64,000 nt of DNA, taken from Paremcibacter congregatus. Its GTDB lineage: Bacteria; Pseudomonadota; Alphaproteobacteria; Sphingomonadales; Emcibacteraceae. The stretch is taken from the NCBI RefSeq assembly GCF_006385135.1, contig NZ_CP041025.1, positions 310,001 to 374,000 of the forward strand, in the 5' to 3' direction. A program made the position numbers and the translations under genes. The notes under the pieces are model-generated. The model saw only the letters and a program-made list of their open reading frames with translations, was not told the origin of the DNA and ran no database searches. Positions 29,972-38,200 of this stretch are shown here, in pieces (within the stretch, counting starts at the first letter, position 1; the number at the start of each line of letters is the position of its first letter).

Positions 29972-30413
29972 GAAAAATCACAGCACCGGCAGGGTTTTCA
30001 TTTTTATACCGGTGTAATATTAAATATTACAAGAACTTAACAGACCTCTCTAATAGAGTGATCAGTACCGTGGATTCGCGCGAGCCGCATTGGAAAGTCA
30101 GGGTTGCACTTTTTATATGTCATCTCATGAATTTTTTCTATACAAACTAGTATAAATGTACTAAGTCTTAGATACGGGGTCGGACAAAAAACATGTAATG
30201 TATAGCGTAACAGTAGTACAATATATAACAAGCACCCCAAGGCAGTTAGGCAGGTTGATCCGAAAATGGACGGCCGGGATGCTACTTGCAAGCGAGTATG
30301 AGTACGAGTATGATTTTATTTAAAGTATGTGTATTTTTTAAAGTATACTAACAGGGTTTGCCATGGCGAACCCTGTTTTTTTATGTGTATAGCCTTATGT
30401 CTCTGGGGGGAGA
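29972..30413 (+). other. AT-rich gene-free region with an orphan plus-strand terminator; possible small RNA
   Basis: Both neighbours (fumarase and sspB) are on the minus strand, yet this gap ends in a textbook plus-strand terminator at 30350-30382. A possible -10 (TATAAA near 30150) could start a transcript of about 220 bases. A minus-strand reading of 84 residues (30037-30291) has no family features and is probably spurious. A short GAGTATGA/GAGTACGA direct repeat lies at 30293-30312. Confidence 0.4.
30350..30382 (+). terminator. Orphan intrinsic terminator
   Basis: AACAGGGTT pairs perfectly with AACCCTGTT around a short loop and is followed by seven T residues on the plus strand. No plus-strand coding gene precedes it; on the minus strand there is no T tract, so it does not look like the sspB terminator. 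Confidence 0.75.
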
Positions 30414-30881
30414 TTACTTCTTGCGGAATAAATCCAGCGCCACAACATTGTCACCTTCATCGTCGGCGGACTTGGCCGGAGTTCCCGGGGTCTCTTCAAC
30501 GATAGGGGGAAGGGCTTCTTCGTCTTCGTCGGCATGAAAATGCAGGCCAAAATCGACACTCGGGTCGAAAAATCCTTGCAGGGCCGGGAAAGCAATCGAC
30601 AGATGTTCAAGTTTACCGTTGAAGCTCAATGAAATTTCAAAATGACTGTCATCCACCAGAAGGTCGGAATATTGATTCTGAATGACGATGGTCATTTCTT
30701 CCGGATAGCGTTCTTTGAGGTAGGGAGGGATGCTAACGTTTGGGTGGTTTGTGCTAAAGGTAATATAAAAATGATGCTCGCCGGGCAGACCCTCTGCGAT
30801 GGTGCGTTTCAAAACATCTCTGACCACCGAAAGAAGGGCCATTTGAACCATGGCGTCATATTGAATAGCAGTGTCTGTCAT
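30414..30881 (-). CDS. sspB: ClpXP adaptor SspB, alphaproteobacterial type
   Basis: SspB tethers ssrA-tagged proteins to ClpXP. The 155-residue protein has the SspB-alpha core (MVQMALLSVVRDVLKRTI; GEHHFYITFSTNHPNVSIP; FEISLSFNGKLEHLSIAF). An acidic flexible linker follows, then a C-terminal ClpX-binding tail (VVALDLFRKK). The tmRNA gene that supplies its tag lies only about 3 kb away. It is a single gene with no terminator recognised on its own strand. Confidence 0.93.
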   Translation of the reverse strand: MTDTAIQYDAMVQMALLSVVRDVLKRTIAEGLPGEHHFYITFSTNHPNVSIPPYLKERYPEEMTIVIQNQYSDLLVDDSHFEISLSFNGKLEHLSIAFPALQGFFDPSVDFGLHFHADEDEEALPPIVEETPGTPAKSADDEGDNVVALDLFRKK

Positions 30882-31049
30882 TTTTCCGTATCTTACTATT
30901 GGGTACTACAAATTACGGCAGATATCGAATCTGTCTGGGCGAAAGTATAACGGGTATAGGCAGGAGGAGCCAGTGTAATTTCTGCCCCCTCCTATTATGG
31001 GTGGAGGATGCGGCGCGCAAAACCGCATCTCCCTTGATTCACAGGCGGA

Positions 31050-33212
31050 TTAGAAATCTGTCTTCAGGCGAAGATAAAATGACCGTCCCGGTTCATTGAC
31101 CCGCACCGTTGTTGCATCATTGAGACTTTCCCGGTTCAGGTGATTGGCGTAGGTCTGGTCAAACAGGTTCGATACGCCGATTTTTATATGGGTTGTGTCC
31201 TTTATTTCCAGGGAAGCAAAAAGATCAAACAAGGCATAGCCATCGGTCTCGCCCGCATCCCGGCCACTGCCCTGCATTGGATTGTCATCGACCCGGCGCT
31301 GGGCCAGCGCTCCCTGCAGCCGACCGCCGACGGACCAGATGTCACGGGCATAGGTGAGCGTCAGATCATAACTGAACGGCGGGATCTGATAGAGCGGGAT
31401 ATCCAGGTCACGGTTCTGTCCCTGGGTATAGGAAACATTACCGAAGACGGTCAGATGATCGCCGAGACTGGCGCTGCCTTCAATCTCAAATCCCCACAGG
31501 CGGGCGTCGATGTTGCGGTAAACGAGGGCGTTGTTGTCGAGCAGGATATCCGCCTGACCGTGGGCCCGGTCGCGGAAAATATAATCATCGACGGCGTCAT
31601 AATAAGCTGACAGCAGAATATTCCAGCCGGCTTCACGGAAACCAATCCCCATATCTATCTGGGTGTGCTTTTCCGGATCAAGGTCCGGGTTGCCGACCCA
31701 GCTCATGTTTATCATCATGCCCGACGGCATTGTTACGGTACCCAGCAGGCTCGCCATATAGCGTTCGACAGTATTGGCGCTGCGGGTGGAACGGCTGACG
31801 CCCATATAGAGGGCCGCTTCCGCGGTCAGGTCATATTCCAGACGCAGCAGGCCGCCAAAATTATGTTCTGTCTGATTTTCCGCTTTGATGCCGTAATAAT
31901 TATAATACAGCATATCGGGTGACATCGGCATCATGCCCACCATCACCAGATCGTTTTTTTGATCCGTGCGATCGGCGGAGGCGCGCACATGGTCATAACG
32001 CAGGCCGGCTTTCAATTGCAGATCAGATGAAATCGGCTGCACCCCTTCGGCAAACAGGCCGATGTTGCGTATCGTTGCATCGGGGATCAGAACGCTCTGG
32101 ACTTTGTCAAGGTTGCTGCGGTCCATATCGTTGCCCACCCGGTCGCCGTCATGATCGACATTTTTAACGTCGACCCCCAGGGTAAGGTTACGGTCGTCCC
32201 ATGAAAAATCGGCGGAGAGTTTGCCACCGGTGGTATAGGCGTCCAGTTCGCTGAGACGGAACATCATCATGCGGTCACGCAGGGAGAAATTGTCCATCTG
32301 ATGCAGGGCGTGACTGCGATAGAGATCAAGCTTAACGGTTTTGAGCGCGCCACCGTCGTCAACATCATGGCGCAGCTTGCCGCGCAGGATGGTACCACGG
32401 CCTTCCGGTGAATCCATGCCGGCGCCGGGGAACAGCGTGTCGCGGGTTTCTTCGTGACTGATGCCGAGACTGACCAGGGTGGTCGTACTTTGGTAGCCGG
32501 CTTCCAGACTGCCGCCATAGATTTCAAAGGCGGTGCGGACATCCCGACCTTCGCCGTCCTGATAATTTTCCGCATTTTTATAATGGCCGTTTACCCGCAG
32601 GTACATTTTACCGTGCCGGGCGGAAAGATGGCCGGCGGCGCTCCAGATATCGCCATTGCTTTCAAAGGCGCCGTCAATACGGCCCTTGATATTTTGCCCC
32701 GGGTCAAAGTCGGGGGCGTTATGTTCGACGATTACCGTGCCGCCGCTGCCGCCGGGGCCATATTGTACCGATTGATAACCGCGATGGACAATCACCACAT
32801 CGGCGGTGTCGATATCGGCGAAGGCGGCGGGGGTGTCCATGCGGTTGGGGCCGGCTCCTTCAAGATAGGCACCGTTATTGACAATATTGAGCTGGCTGCG
32901 GCTCTGGCCGCGGATCACCGGTTCCAGCGCGTGTCCGGACATGCGGCCGCTGGTGACGCCGGGAATTTGCCGCAGATAATCACCGGCATCTGCCGAAGGC
33001 TGACCATCGGTATCTTTGGGAACAGACGTTGACAGCGCAGGTTTCTGCATCAACGTGCCGGTCACGACAATTTCTTCCAAGGCTTGTTTTTGCTTTTTAT
33101 GGGGGGTGATGATAACGGTCTGGGCCTGGGCGGTCAGAGAGAAAATGGTGCAGACAGCAAGACTGCTGACGCCGAGAGACAGGCGCCCTTTCAAAGAAGG
33201 ATGGTGTATCAT
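31050..33212 (-). CDS. TonB-dependent receptor of the OprC/NosA copper-receptor family
   Basis: This 720-residue outer-membrane receptor has a signal peptide ending LTAQAQ. A plug domain follows (GDYLRQIPGV; PVIRGQSRSQLNIVNNGAYLEGAG cut here; VQYGPGGSGGTV), then a 22-strand-type barrel with the conserved GNPDLDPEKHTQIDMG segment and a C-terminal Phe. The plug and barrel motifs match TonB-dependent copper receptors (OprC/NosA) best. The partner DUF2946 gene upstream is typical of that group. A Zur-like sequence overlaps the start codon, so zinc import is an alternative. Met-rich stretches (MMMFRLSE, MVGMMPMSPDMLYY, MPSGMMINM) could bind copper. Confidence 0.85.
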   Translation of the reverse strand: MIHHPSLKGRLSLGVSSLAVCTIFSLTAQAQTVIITPHKKQKQALEEIVVTGTLMQKPALSTSVPKDTDGQPSADAGDYLRQIPGVTSGRMSGHALEPVIRGQSRSQLNIVNNGAYLEGAGPNRMDTPAAFADIDTADVVIVHRGYQSVQYGPGGSGGTVIVEHNAPDFDPGQNIKGRIDGAFESNGDIWSAAGHLSARHGKMYLRVNGHYKNAENYQDGEGRDVRTAFEIYGGSLEAGYQSTTTLVSLGISHEETRDTLFPGAGMDSPEGRGTILRGKLRHDVDDGGALKTVKLDLYRSHALHQMDNFSLRDRMMMFRLSELDAYTTGGKLSADFSWDDRNLTLGVDVKNVDHDGDRVGNDMDRSNLDKVQSVLIPDATIRNIGLFAEGVQPISSDLQLKAGLRYDHVRASADRTDQKNDLVMVGMMPMSPDMLYYNYYGIKAENQTEHNFGGLLRLEYDLTAEAALYMGVSRSTRSANTVERYMASLLGTVTMPSGMMINMSWVGNPDLDPEKHTQIDMGIGFREAGWNILLSAYYDAVDDYIFRDRAHGQADILLDNNALVYRNIDARLWGFEIEGSASLGDHLTVFGNVSYTQGQNRDLDIPLYQIPPFSYDLTLTYARDIWSVGGRLQGALAQRRVDDNPMQGSGRDAGETDGYALFDLFASLEIKDTTHIKIGVSNLFDQTYANHLNRESLNDATTVRVNEPGRSFYLRLKTDF

Positions 33213-33220
33213 AGTATAAC
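33208..33220 (-). promoter_or_regulatory. Zur-like sequence overlapping the receptor start codon
   Basis: On the minus strand GTTATACTATGAT matches the Zur consensus GTTATANTATAAC at ten of twelve defined positions and includes the ATG of the TonB receptor. The position over the start codon is unusual, so this is tentative. Confidence 0.3.
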
Positions 33221-33297
33221 CTAAGACTTTATTTTACATATGTTTACAGGTGGGCCCTGATCGGCCACCCATTATATCAGTCGTGTGAAAACAAGGT

Positions 33298-33744
33298 TCA
33301 GGCGTAAGGTGGGGCGCGGGGCGGACAGGCCCGGTTGCGCGAAGAAGTCGGAGGAAGGGCTGCGCCAGTGTCAAAGCTGAAGCGGTAGGAAGCGAGTATG
33401 ACCACAGGAGAGAGGCCGTTCTCGGTGGAGATCGCTTGCAGGGCGCCCTTGTGACAGGGCAGACAATGAACACAATTTCCCGAGACATCATCGTTGCTAT
33501 CGACGGGCTCGCCGTTTTCATCAAGAGTAATGCGTCTCAACCCTTGCGGTGTACAAATGACGACGCTTAGGGTTGAGGCAAAAAGATCATCTTCCGCCGC
33601 CGCCATTTGGGCCGCACTCTGGGCGGACAGGGCTGTGGCGGCAAAGATGTTGAGCAGCATGACCGACAGCATGAACTGTCCGACGCCCCGGCCCAGACGG
33701 GCGAGGATCAGAGAGAGAACGGCGGGTGTTCTTAAACCATACAT
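33298..33744 (-). CDS. DUF2946-type exported protein, partner of the TonB receptor
   Basis: This 148-residue protein has an N-terminal hydrophobic segment (GQFMLSVMLLNIFAATALSAQ). A central CVHCLPCHKGAL motif supplies three Cys and one His suited to metal binding. The C-terminus, RACPPRAPPYA, is the Arg-Ala-Pro-Pro end characteristic of DUF2946 proteins. DUF2946 genes are regularly found next to OprC/NosA copper receptors, as here: the receptor starts 85 bases downstream. It probably handles copper in the periplasm or inner membrane. Exact function is unknown. Confidence 0.75.
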   Translation of the reverse strand: MYGLRTPAVLSLILARLGRGVGQFMLSVMLLNIFAATALSAQSAAQMAAAEDDLFASTLSVVICTPQGLRRITLDENGEPVDSNDDVSGNCVHCLPCHKGALQAISTENGLSPVVILASYRFSFDTGAALPPTSSRNRACPPRAPPYA

Positions 33745-33849
33745 GGCGGCGGCTACTCACGTGACAAATCGATGATGAAAAGCATCTTAGCCTATAGCAG
33801 AGCCGCTTCTTTTGATCTAGGACAAAAAAGGCCAACAAATTAAATAATA

Positions 33850-34143
33850 TAGTGGGGAGGAGATAAGGTGAAGGGCTTCTGTTGCTAGGTGCCCTTCGAA
33901 CCCCGCGTAGCTAACCTATTAGGCGGCTACAGCAAATGCTTCGTTATCGTTTGCATTTACAAGTTGTGACCCTTCACAGAGGTATCATTCTGGGCAAAAG
34001 TTATATCTTTATTACGCACGTCGATCCTATTTCGCCCCCGCATTTCCAACTCTTGAGAGAGAGTGGTGGAGGCGCCGGGTACCGCCCCCGGGTCCGCAAC
34101 GTCTATTCCATACATCAGTTTATTGCCATAGTTGGTTACCCAA
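33850..34143 (-). ncRNA. ssrA: Two-piece (circularly permuted) transfer-messenger RNA
   Basis: On the minus strand the gene reads acceptor piece, intervening sequence, coding piece. The acceptor stem strand CGCCTCC plus discriminator A and CCA lies at 34074-34064. The intervening sequence is 34063-34040. The coding piece starts GGGGGCG at 34039-34033, which pairs with the acceptor strand, and continues AAATAGGATCGACG. The tag frame at 33954-33922 encodes ANDNEAFAVAA, followed by TAA and TAG. A hairpin GAAGGGC...GCCCTTC near 33857-33896 closes the 3' side. This permuted layout is known for alphaproteobacterial ssrA. End coordinates are approximate. The product rescues stalled ribosomes and tags proteins for ClpXP, assisted by SspB. 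Confidence 0.93.
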
Positions 34144-34150
34144 CAGGTTA

Positions 34151-34179
34151 TATATAGAGTGTCAGTTGGCAAACTTCAA
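34151..34179 (-). promoter_or_regulatory. Promoter of ssrA
   Basis: TTGAAG (34179-34174), a 17-base spacer and TATATA (34156-34151) precede the tmRNA acceptor piece, placing transcription start near 34143. Confidence 0.7.
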
Positions 34180-34327
34180 TCTCTGATCACAGGATTTTTG
34201 ATCAGAAGGGCACACGTTTAAATTACTTGGTTGGGCAGAGTACTTCTTTATTTGAATTTATGGTCCTTTTGCTCGCGGGTTGCTATGGTGATGGTCTTTA
34301 AATACAACTATAATAGAGGAGGCTATC

Positions 34328-34837
34328 ATGAAAGTAGGTGTTATCGCCGTATTTTGTTTTTTTCTGTCAACCGTTTTCGGATTTTCCGCCCCGGGGGAGA
34401 CGGACCCGGTGGCCCGGGCGGAAGTGTCCAAATTGGCGTTTCTGACCGGAAAGTGGGCCGGTAAAGGCTGGATCATGGGGCGGGACCGCCAGAAGGCCGA
34501 ATTCGACCAGACCGAAGACATTAATTTCAAGCTGGATAATTCCATCCTGCTGATTGAGGGACGGGGCATGACCGGGGGGAAAGTCACCCATAATGCGATG
34601 GCCGTCGTGTCTTGGGCAAAGGATAAGGGGCATTTCGAATTTCGCTCTTATCTGGCCGATGGACGCCGAAGCGATTTTAAAGCGGAACTGGTGGACGGGA
34701 AATTCCTCTGGTATCCGAATGAGAAATCCCGCTATACAATTTCTCTCAATGCAAAGGGTCAGTGGCATGAAACAGGGGAATATTTGCGTGAGGGAAATTG
34801 GCATCAGTTCTTTGAAATGACGCTGGATAAATTATAG
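34328..34837 (+). CDS. Small exported lipocalin-like protein, function unknown
   Basis: This 169-residue protein has a Sec signal peptide (KVGVIAVFCFFLSTVFGFSA) and a predominantly beta-strand body. It starts with LAFLTGKWAGKGWIMG and continues with ILLIEGRG and GHFEFRSYLADG. The opening F-L-x-G-x-W segment resembles DUF1579/heme-binding-like lipocalin-type barrels, so a small periplasmic ligand-binding barrel is likely. The ribosome binding site is AGGAGG, five bases before the ATG. It lies between ssrA (divergent) and thyA and appears to be a single-gene unit. No specific ligand can be named. Confidence 0.75.
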   Translation: MKVGVIAVFCFFLSTVFGFSAPGETDPVARAEVSKLAFLTGKWAGKGWIMGRDRQKAEFDQTEDINFKLDNSILLIEGRGMTGGKVTHNAMAVVSWAKDKGHFEFRSYLADGRRSDFKAELVDGKFLWYPNEKSRYTISLNAKGQWHETGEYLREGNWHQFFEMTLDKL

Positions 34838-34918
34838 GAAATTTTTCATAGTCATTGGCGCATAAATCTGTACATTCAGGAAGGAATGACAGTTAACAGA
34901 TTTGAGTGAAAAGGCGCT

Positions 34919-35713
34919 ATGAAACAATATCTGGATTTGATGCGATATGTGCGGGATACGGGCGTGGACAAGGGCGACCGGACGGGGACCGGCACGCGCA
35001 GTGTGTTTGGCCATCAGATGCGCTTTGATCTGAATGCCGGCTTCCCCATGGTCACCACCAAGAAACTGCATCTGAAGTCGATCATTCATGAACTGCTGTG
35101 GTTTCTTACCGGCGACACCAACATTAAATATCTCCAGGACAATGGCGTCAAGATCTGGGACGAATGGGCCGATGAAAACGGCGACCTCGGCCCGGTGTAC
35201 GGTCATCAATGGCGCAGCTGGCCGACCCCGGACGGCGGCACGGTCGACCAGATCAGCCAACTGGTGCAGATGATCAAAACCAACCCCGACAGCCGTCGCC
35301 TGCTGGTCAGCGCCTGGAATGTCGCCGATGTTGATCATATGGCCCTGCCGCCCTGCCATTGCTTGTTTCAGTTTTATGTCGCCGACGGCAAACTTAGTTG
35401 CCAGCTGTATCAACGCAGCGCCGATATTTTCCTCGGCGTGCCGTTTAATATCGCCTCCTACGCCCTGCTCACCCAGATGATGGCCCAGGTCTGTGATCTT
35501 GAGGTCGGCGAGTTTATCCATAGCTTCGGCGATGCCCATCTCTATAGCAATCATCTGGAACAAGTAGAGCTGCAGCTCAGTCGCGATCCGCTACCGCTGC
35601 CGATGATGAAGATCAATCCGGCGGTCAAGGATATTTTCGGCTTCACCTATGACGATTTCGAACTGGTGGGCTATCAGTCCCATTCCCATATTGCCGGAAA
35701 GGTGGCGGTCTGA
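34919..35713 (+). CDS. thyA: Thymidylate synthase ThyA
   Basis: ThyA makes dTMP from dUMP with methylenetetrahydrofolate. The 264-residue protein has the DRTGTGT loop near residue 22, the catalytic Cys in [13 protein letters not shown], and [20 protein letters not shown]. The C-terminus ends with the usual hydrophobic KVAV. It overlaps folA by one base (TGATG), so dTMP synthesis and dihydrofolate recycling are translationally coupled. Confidence 0.97.
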   Translation: MKQYLDLMRYVRDTGVDKGDRTGTGTRSVFGHQMRFDLNAGFPMVTTKKLHLKSIIHELLWFLTGDTNIKYLQDNGVKIWDEWADENGDLGPVYGHQWRSWPTPDGGTVDQISQLVQMIKTNPDSRRLLVSAWNVADVDHMALPPCHCLFQFYVADGKLSCQLYQRSADIFLGVPFNIASYALLTQMMAQVCDLEVGEFIHSFGDAHLYSNHLEQVELQLSRDPLPLPMMKINPAVKDIFGFTYDDFELVGYQSHSHIAGKVAV

Positions 35714-36219
35714 TGGTCAAACTCAGCATGATTGTCGCGGTGGCGGAAAATGGCGTGATCGGCAAGGATAACGACCTGCCGTGGAAGATTTCCTCGGACA
35801 TGAAATATTTTAAAGAAACCACCATGGGCAAGCCGGTGATCATGGGGCGCAAGACGTTCCAGTCGATCGGCAGACCCTTGCCCGGTCGCACGAATATCGT
35901 TATCACCCGCGATACGGGATTCGCGCCCGAAGGTGTGATCCCGGCGTTCACGCTGGAGATGGCGCTGGAGGTCGGCAAGAGTCTCGCCGAGGCCAAGGGG
36001 CTCGATGAGGTGATGGTGATTGGCGGTGCGGAGATTTACAAGCTGTGTCTGCCCGATGCGGACCGGCTCTATCTCACCCGGGTGCATGGCGACGTTGAGG
36101 GCGATGCGACCTTCCCGGAACTTGACCCCGAAGACTGGCTCGAAAGCAACAGCACCCGCCATAAAGCCGGCGAGAAAGACAGTCACGACTATAGCCTGAT
36201 CGTGCTGGATCGGGTTTAG
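35713..36219 (+). CDS. folA: Dihydrofolate reductase
   Basis: This enzyme reduces dihydrofolate, the product of ThyA, to tetrahydrofolate with NADPH. The 168-residue protein shows IVAVAENGVIGKDNDLPWKIS (cut: the Pro-Trp and Ile-Gly-x-Asn elements), MGRKTFQSIGRPLPGR and VIGGAEIY. The active-site acid is Asp in the DNDLPW loop. Length is standard. It is directly coupled to thyA. Confidence 0.96.
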   Translation: MVKLSMIVAVAENGVIGKDNDLPWKISSDMKYFKETTMGKPVIMGRKTFQSIGRPLPGRTNIVITRDTGFAPEGVIPAFTLEMALEVGKSLAEAKGLDEVMVIGGAEIYKLCLPDADRLYLTRVHGDVEGDATFPELDPEDWLESNSTRHKAGEKDSHDYSLIVLDRV

Positions 36220-36245
36220 AGGGCCGCAGATCTCTTCTCTGTGTC

Positions 36246-36266
36246 ATCCTGAACTGAGCTCAGGAT
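36246..36266. repeat. Palindromic intergenic repeat
   Basis: ATCCTGA and TCAGGAT form an inverted repeat in a TCATCCTGAACT-like context, of a kind often dispersed in alphaproteobacterial intergenic regions. It lies between convergent folA and the CoA-binding gene. Confidence 0.5.
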
Positions 36267-36297
36267 CCATGTTGATATGGGGTGACGGCTAAGGCTG

Positions 36298-36720
36298 TTA
36301 TGTCTTCTTTAGCCCCAGTCTCGGAATTTCAATCGCCGGACAATGATCCATCACAACCTGCAGGCCGGCGGCACGGGCGGCGTTTGCGGCGGCCTCGTTA
36401 ATTACCCCGAGCTGCATCCAGACGGTCTTGACGGGTTTTTTGATCGCTTCTTCGACAATCGGGCCGACGCTGTCGGGATTACGGAAAATATCGACCATAT
36501 CAATTTCCACCGGAATATCGCTTAAGGTTTGATAGACCTCGCGCCCCAAAAGCTCTGTTCCCGCCAGGCCCGGATTGACCGGGTAAACGTCATAGCCTTG
36601 CGCCATAAGGAATTTCATCACCCGATGGGCGGGACGTTCCGGCTTGCTGCTGGCGCCGATCAGGGCAATGGTGCGGGTGGTTTCGAGAATGGTTTTGATG
36701 TCTTTATCGGGTGTGGTCAT
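36298..36720 (-). CDS. CoA-binding domain protein (YccU family)
   Basis: This protein of about 140 residues is a stand-alone Rossmann-type CoA-binding domain: TIALIGASSKPERPAHRVMKFL at the N-terminus, then YPVNPGLAGTELLGREVY and VWMQLGVINEAAANAARAAGL. The conserved MDHCPAIE near the C-terminus is present. The ATG at 36720 has a TAGGA site upstream and is preferred to a TTG five codons earlier. Role unknown in bacteria. A perfect CtrA-type box lies 112 bases upstream on this strand, shared with the divergent histidine kinase. Confidence 0.85.
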   Translation of the reverse strand: MTTPDKDIKTILETTRTIALIGASSKPERPAHRVMKFLMAQGYDVYPVNPGLAGTELLGREVYQTLSDIPVEIDMVDIFRNPDSVGPIVEEAIKKPVKTVWMQLGVINEAAANAARAAGLQVVMDHCPAIEIPRLGLKKT

Positions 36721-36831
36721 GAAAAATCCTAACAATTGAAGAAGTGATCATGCTTTTACATGGGCCCGGTGCGCGGCCTGTTCAAGGTGTGGATGCAGAA
36801 TGCCGAGAGGTGGTCAGCAGAAGATGTGTTT

Positions 36832-36847
36832 GTTAACCATTTGTTAA
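36832..36847 (-). promoter_or_regulatory. CtrA box between the CoA-binding gene and the histidine kinase
   Basis: The minus strand reads TTAA-CAAATGG-TTAAC, a perfect match to the CtrA consensus TTAA-N7-TTAAC. It could serve either divergent gene. Confidence 0.55.
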
Positions 36848-36996
36848 TTCAGGATATATTCGAATTTGTAATAGTTTGGTCATGTAAATTCCCTCGATTG
36901 TGTGGTTTCTGACTCTAAAAAATATCACACAATTTATAAGACTGTGAGGGAGGCTCCCGTGAGTCTGGTTGATCATGAGCCTGGAGAGTAAAGTCA

Positions 36997-38190
36997 GTGA
37001 GTGAAGAATATGTCGAACATATTGTGGTCAATGTACCGGAGGTCCAGCCGCAAACGCCTTGTCATGATGTGATGAAATATTTTGAGGCGGATGAGGAATT
37101 GCTGGTGGTGGCGGTGCTGGAAGACCGGGTGCCGGTTGGTCTGGTTTATCGGGTTGATTTCATTCAGACCCTGGCGGCGCGGTTTGGTTACAGCCTGTAT
37201 GAAAAACGTCCGGTGCGCGACCTGATGACAGAGGTGCCACTGATTATCGACGCCGACAACAGTCTGGATTTTGTTATCAACCTGCTGGTCACCAAGGATA
37301 CTCATGATTTGTTGCGGGGATTTGTGATCTGTCGTGGTGACGAATATCTTGGCATTGGGACGGCGTTGTCTTTGTTGCAGGCCCAGAATGAACGGGCGGC
37401 GGGCCGGGCCGAGGAATTGTTGCGGGCGAAAAATGCCGCAGAAGAAGCCAACCGCAGCAAGTCTGAATTCCTCGCCAATATGAACCATGAACTGCGCACG
37501 CCGCTCAATGCGATTATCGGGTTTTCTGAAATCATGCAGCAGGGACTTTATGGCCAGATCGCCCAACATCAATATAAAGAATATATTGATATCGTGAACA
37601 AGAGCGGGCTGCACCTTCTGGGCACCATCAACAGCATTCTCGAAATGTCAAAGATTGAGGCCGGGATGCTGGAAATCAGTGAAAATGATTTTGGGCTTTA
37701 TGATGTTTTTGAGGATGCCGGGCATATGGTGCGCATGCTGGCCAGGAAGAAAAATATCGAGATCATCTGTGGTTGTGAAGAAGTTCTGACCGATTTTTAC
37801 GGCGATGAAGGCGTTTTGCGGCAGGTGATGCTCAATCTTCTGTCTAACGCCATCAAATTTTCCCCGCCTGATACGGTTATCAGTTTAAGCGCCCGCCGCC
37901 AGCCAACGGGGGATGTCTGTGTGGCCGTAACGGATCAGGGAATCGGCATCGCCGAAGACGATATTGAGAAAATTCTGACCCCATTTTATCAGGTGGATAG
38001 TTCCTATGCCCGGACCGAAGAAGGCACGGGGCTGGGTCTGAGCATCGTGCAGAAATATCTAGAACTGCATCAGGCGAGCCTGACCATCACCAGCGCCGTC
38101 GGGCAAGGGACCACGGTTTCCTTTACTTTGCCGGCCGCCCGTTTCAGGGATGTTCCCGTTCTCGGGCGGCAAAGAAGCAGCTGCGCCTGA
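36997..38190 (+). CDS. Soluble histidine kinase with N-terminal CBS-like region
   Basis: This 397-residue kinase has no membrane segment. Residues 1-130 form a CBS-domain-like pair (DVMKYFEADEELLVVAVLED; PVRDLMTEVPLIIDADNSLDFVI). A coiled linker leads into HisKA with the phospho-acceptor His in NMNHELRTPLNAIIGFSE. The HATPase domain shows the N box (MLNLLSNAIKF), G1 (VTDQGIGI) and G2 (GTGLGLSIV). It starts with GTG at 36997 behind a GGAGAG ribosome binding site. No response regulator is adjacent, so it is an orphan kinase. The CBS region suggests control by an adenine nucleotide or a second messenger, which is inference. A CtrA box lies upstream. Confidence 0.88.
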   Translation: MSEEYVEHIVVNVPEVQPQTPCHDVMKYFEADEELLVVAVLEDRVPVGLVYRVDFIQTLAARFGYSLYEKRPVRDLMTEVPLIIDADNSLDFVINLLVTKDTHDLLRGFVICRGDEYLGIGTALSLLQAQNERAAGRAEELLRAKNAAEEANRSKSEFLANMNHELRTPLNAIIGFSEIMQQGLYGQIAQHQYKEYIDIVNKSGLHLLGTINSILEMSKIEAGMLEISENDFGLYDVFEDAGHMVRMLARKKNIEIICGCEEVLTDFYGDEGVLRQVMLNLLSNAIKFSPPDTVISLSARRQPTGDVCVAVTDQGIGIAEDDIEKILTPFYQVDSSYARTEEGTGLGLSIVQKYLELHQASLTITSAVGQGTTVSFTLPAARFRDVPVLGRQRSSCA

Positions 38191-38200
38191 AGGCGCGCGG

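Noticed and set aside
30037-30291. 84-residue minus-strand reading frame in the fumarase-sspB gap
   Set aside because: No ribosome binding site, no family features, Cys/Leu/Tyr-rich composition typical of chance translation of AT-rich DNA.
31050-33212. Assignment of the TonB receptor as ZnuD
   Set aside because: No long His-rich extracellular loop; plug and barrel motifs and the DUF2946 neighbour fit OprC/NosA better. The Zur-like site is kept as a finding only.
33936-34172. Two overlapping reading frames of about 70 residues on both strands
   Set aside because: They lie entirely inside the tmRNA gene.
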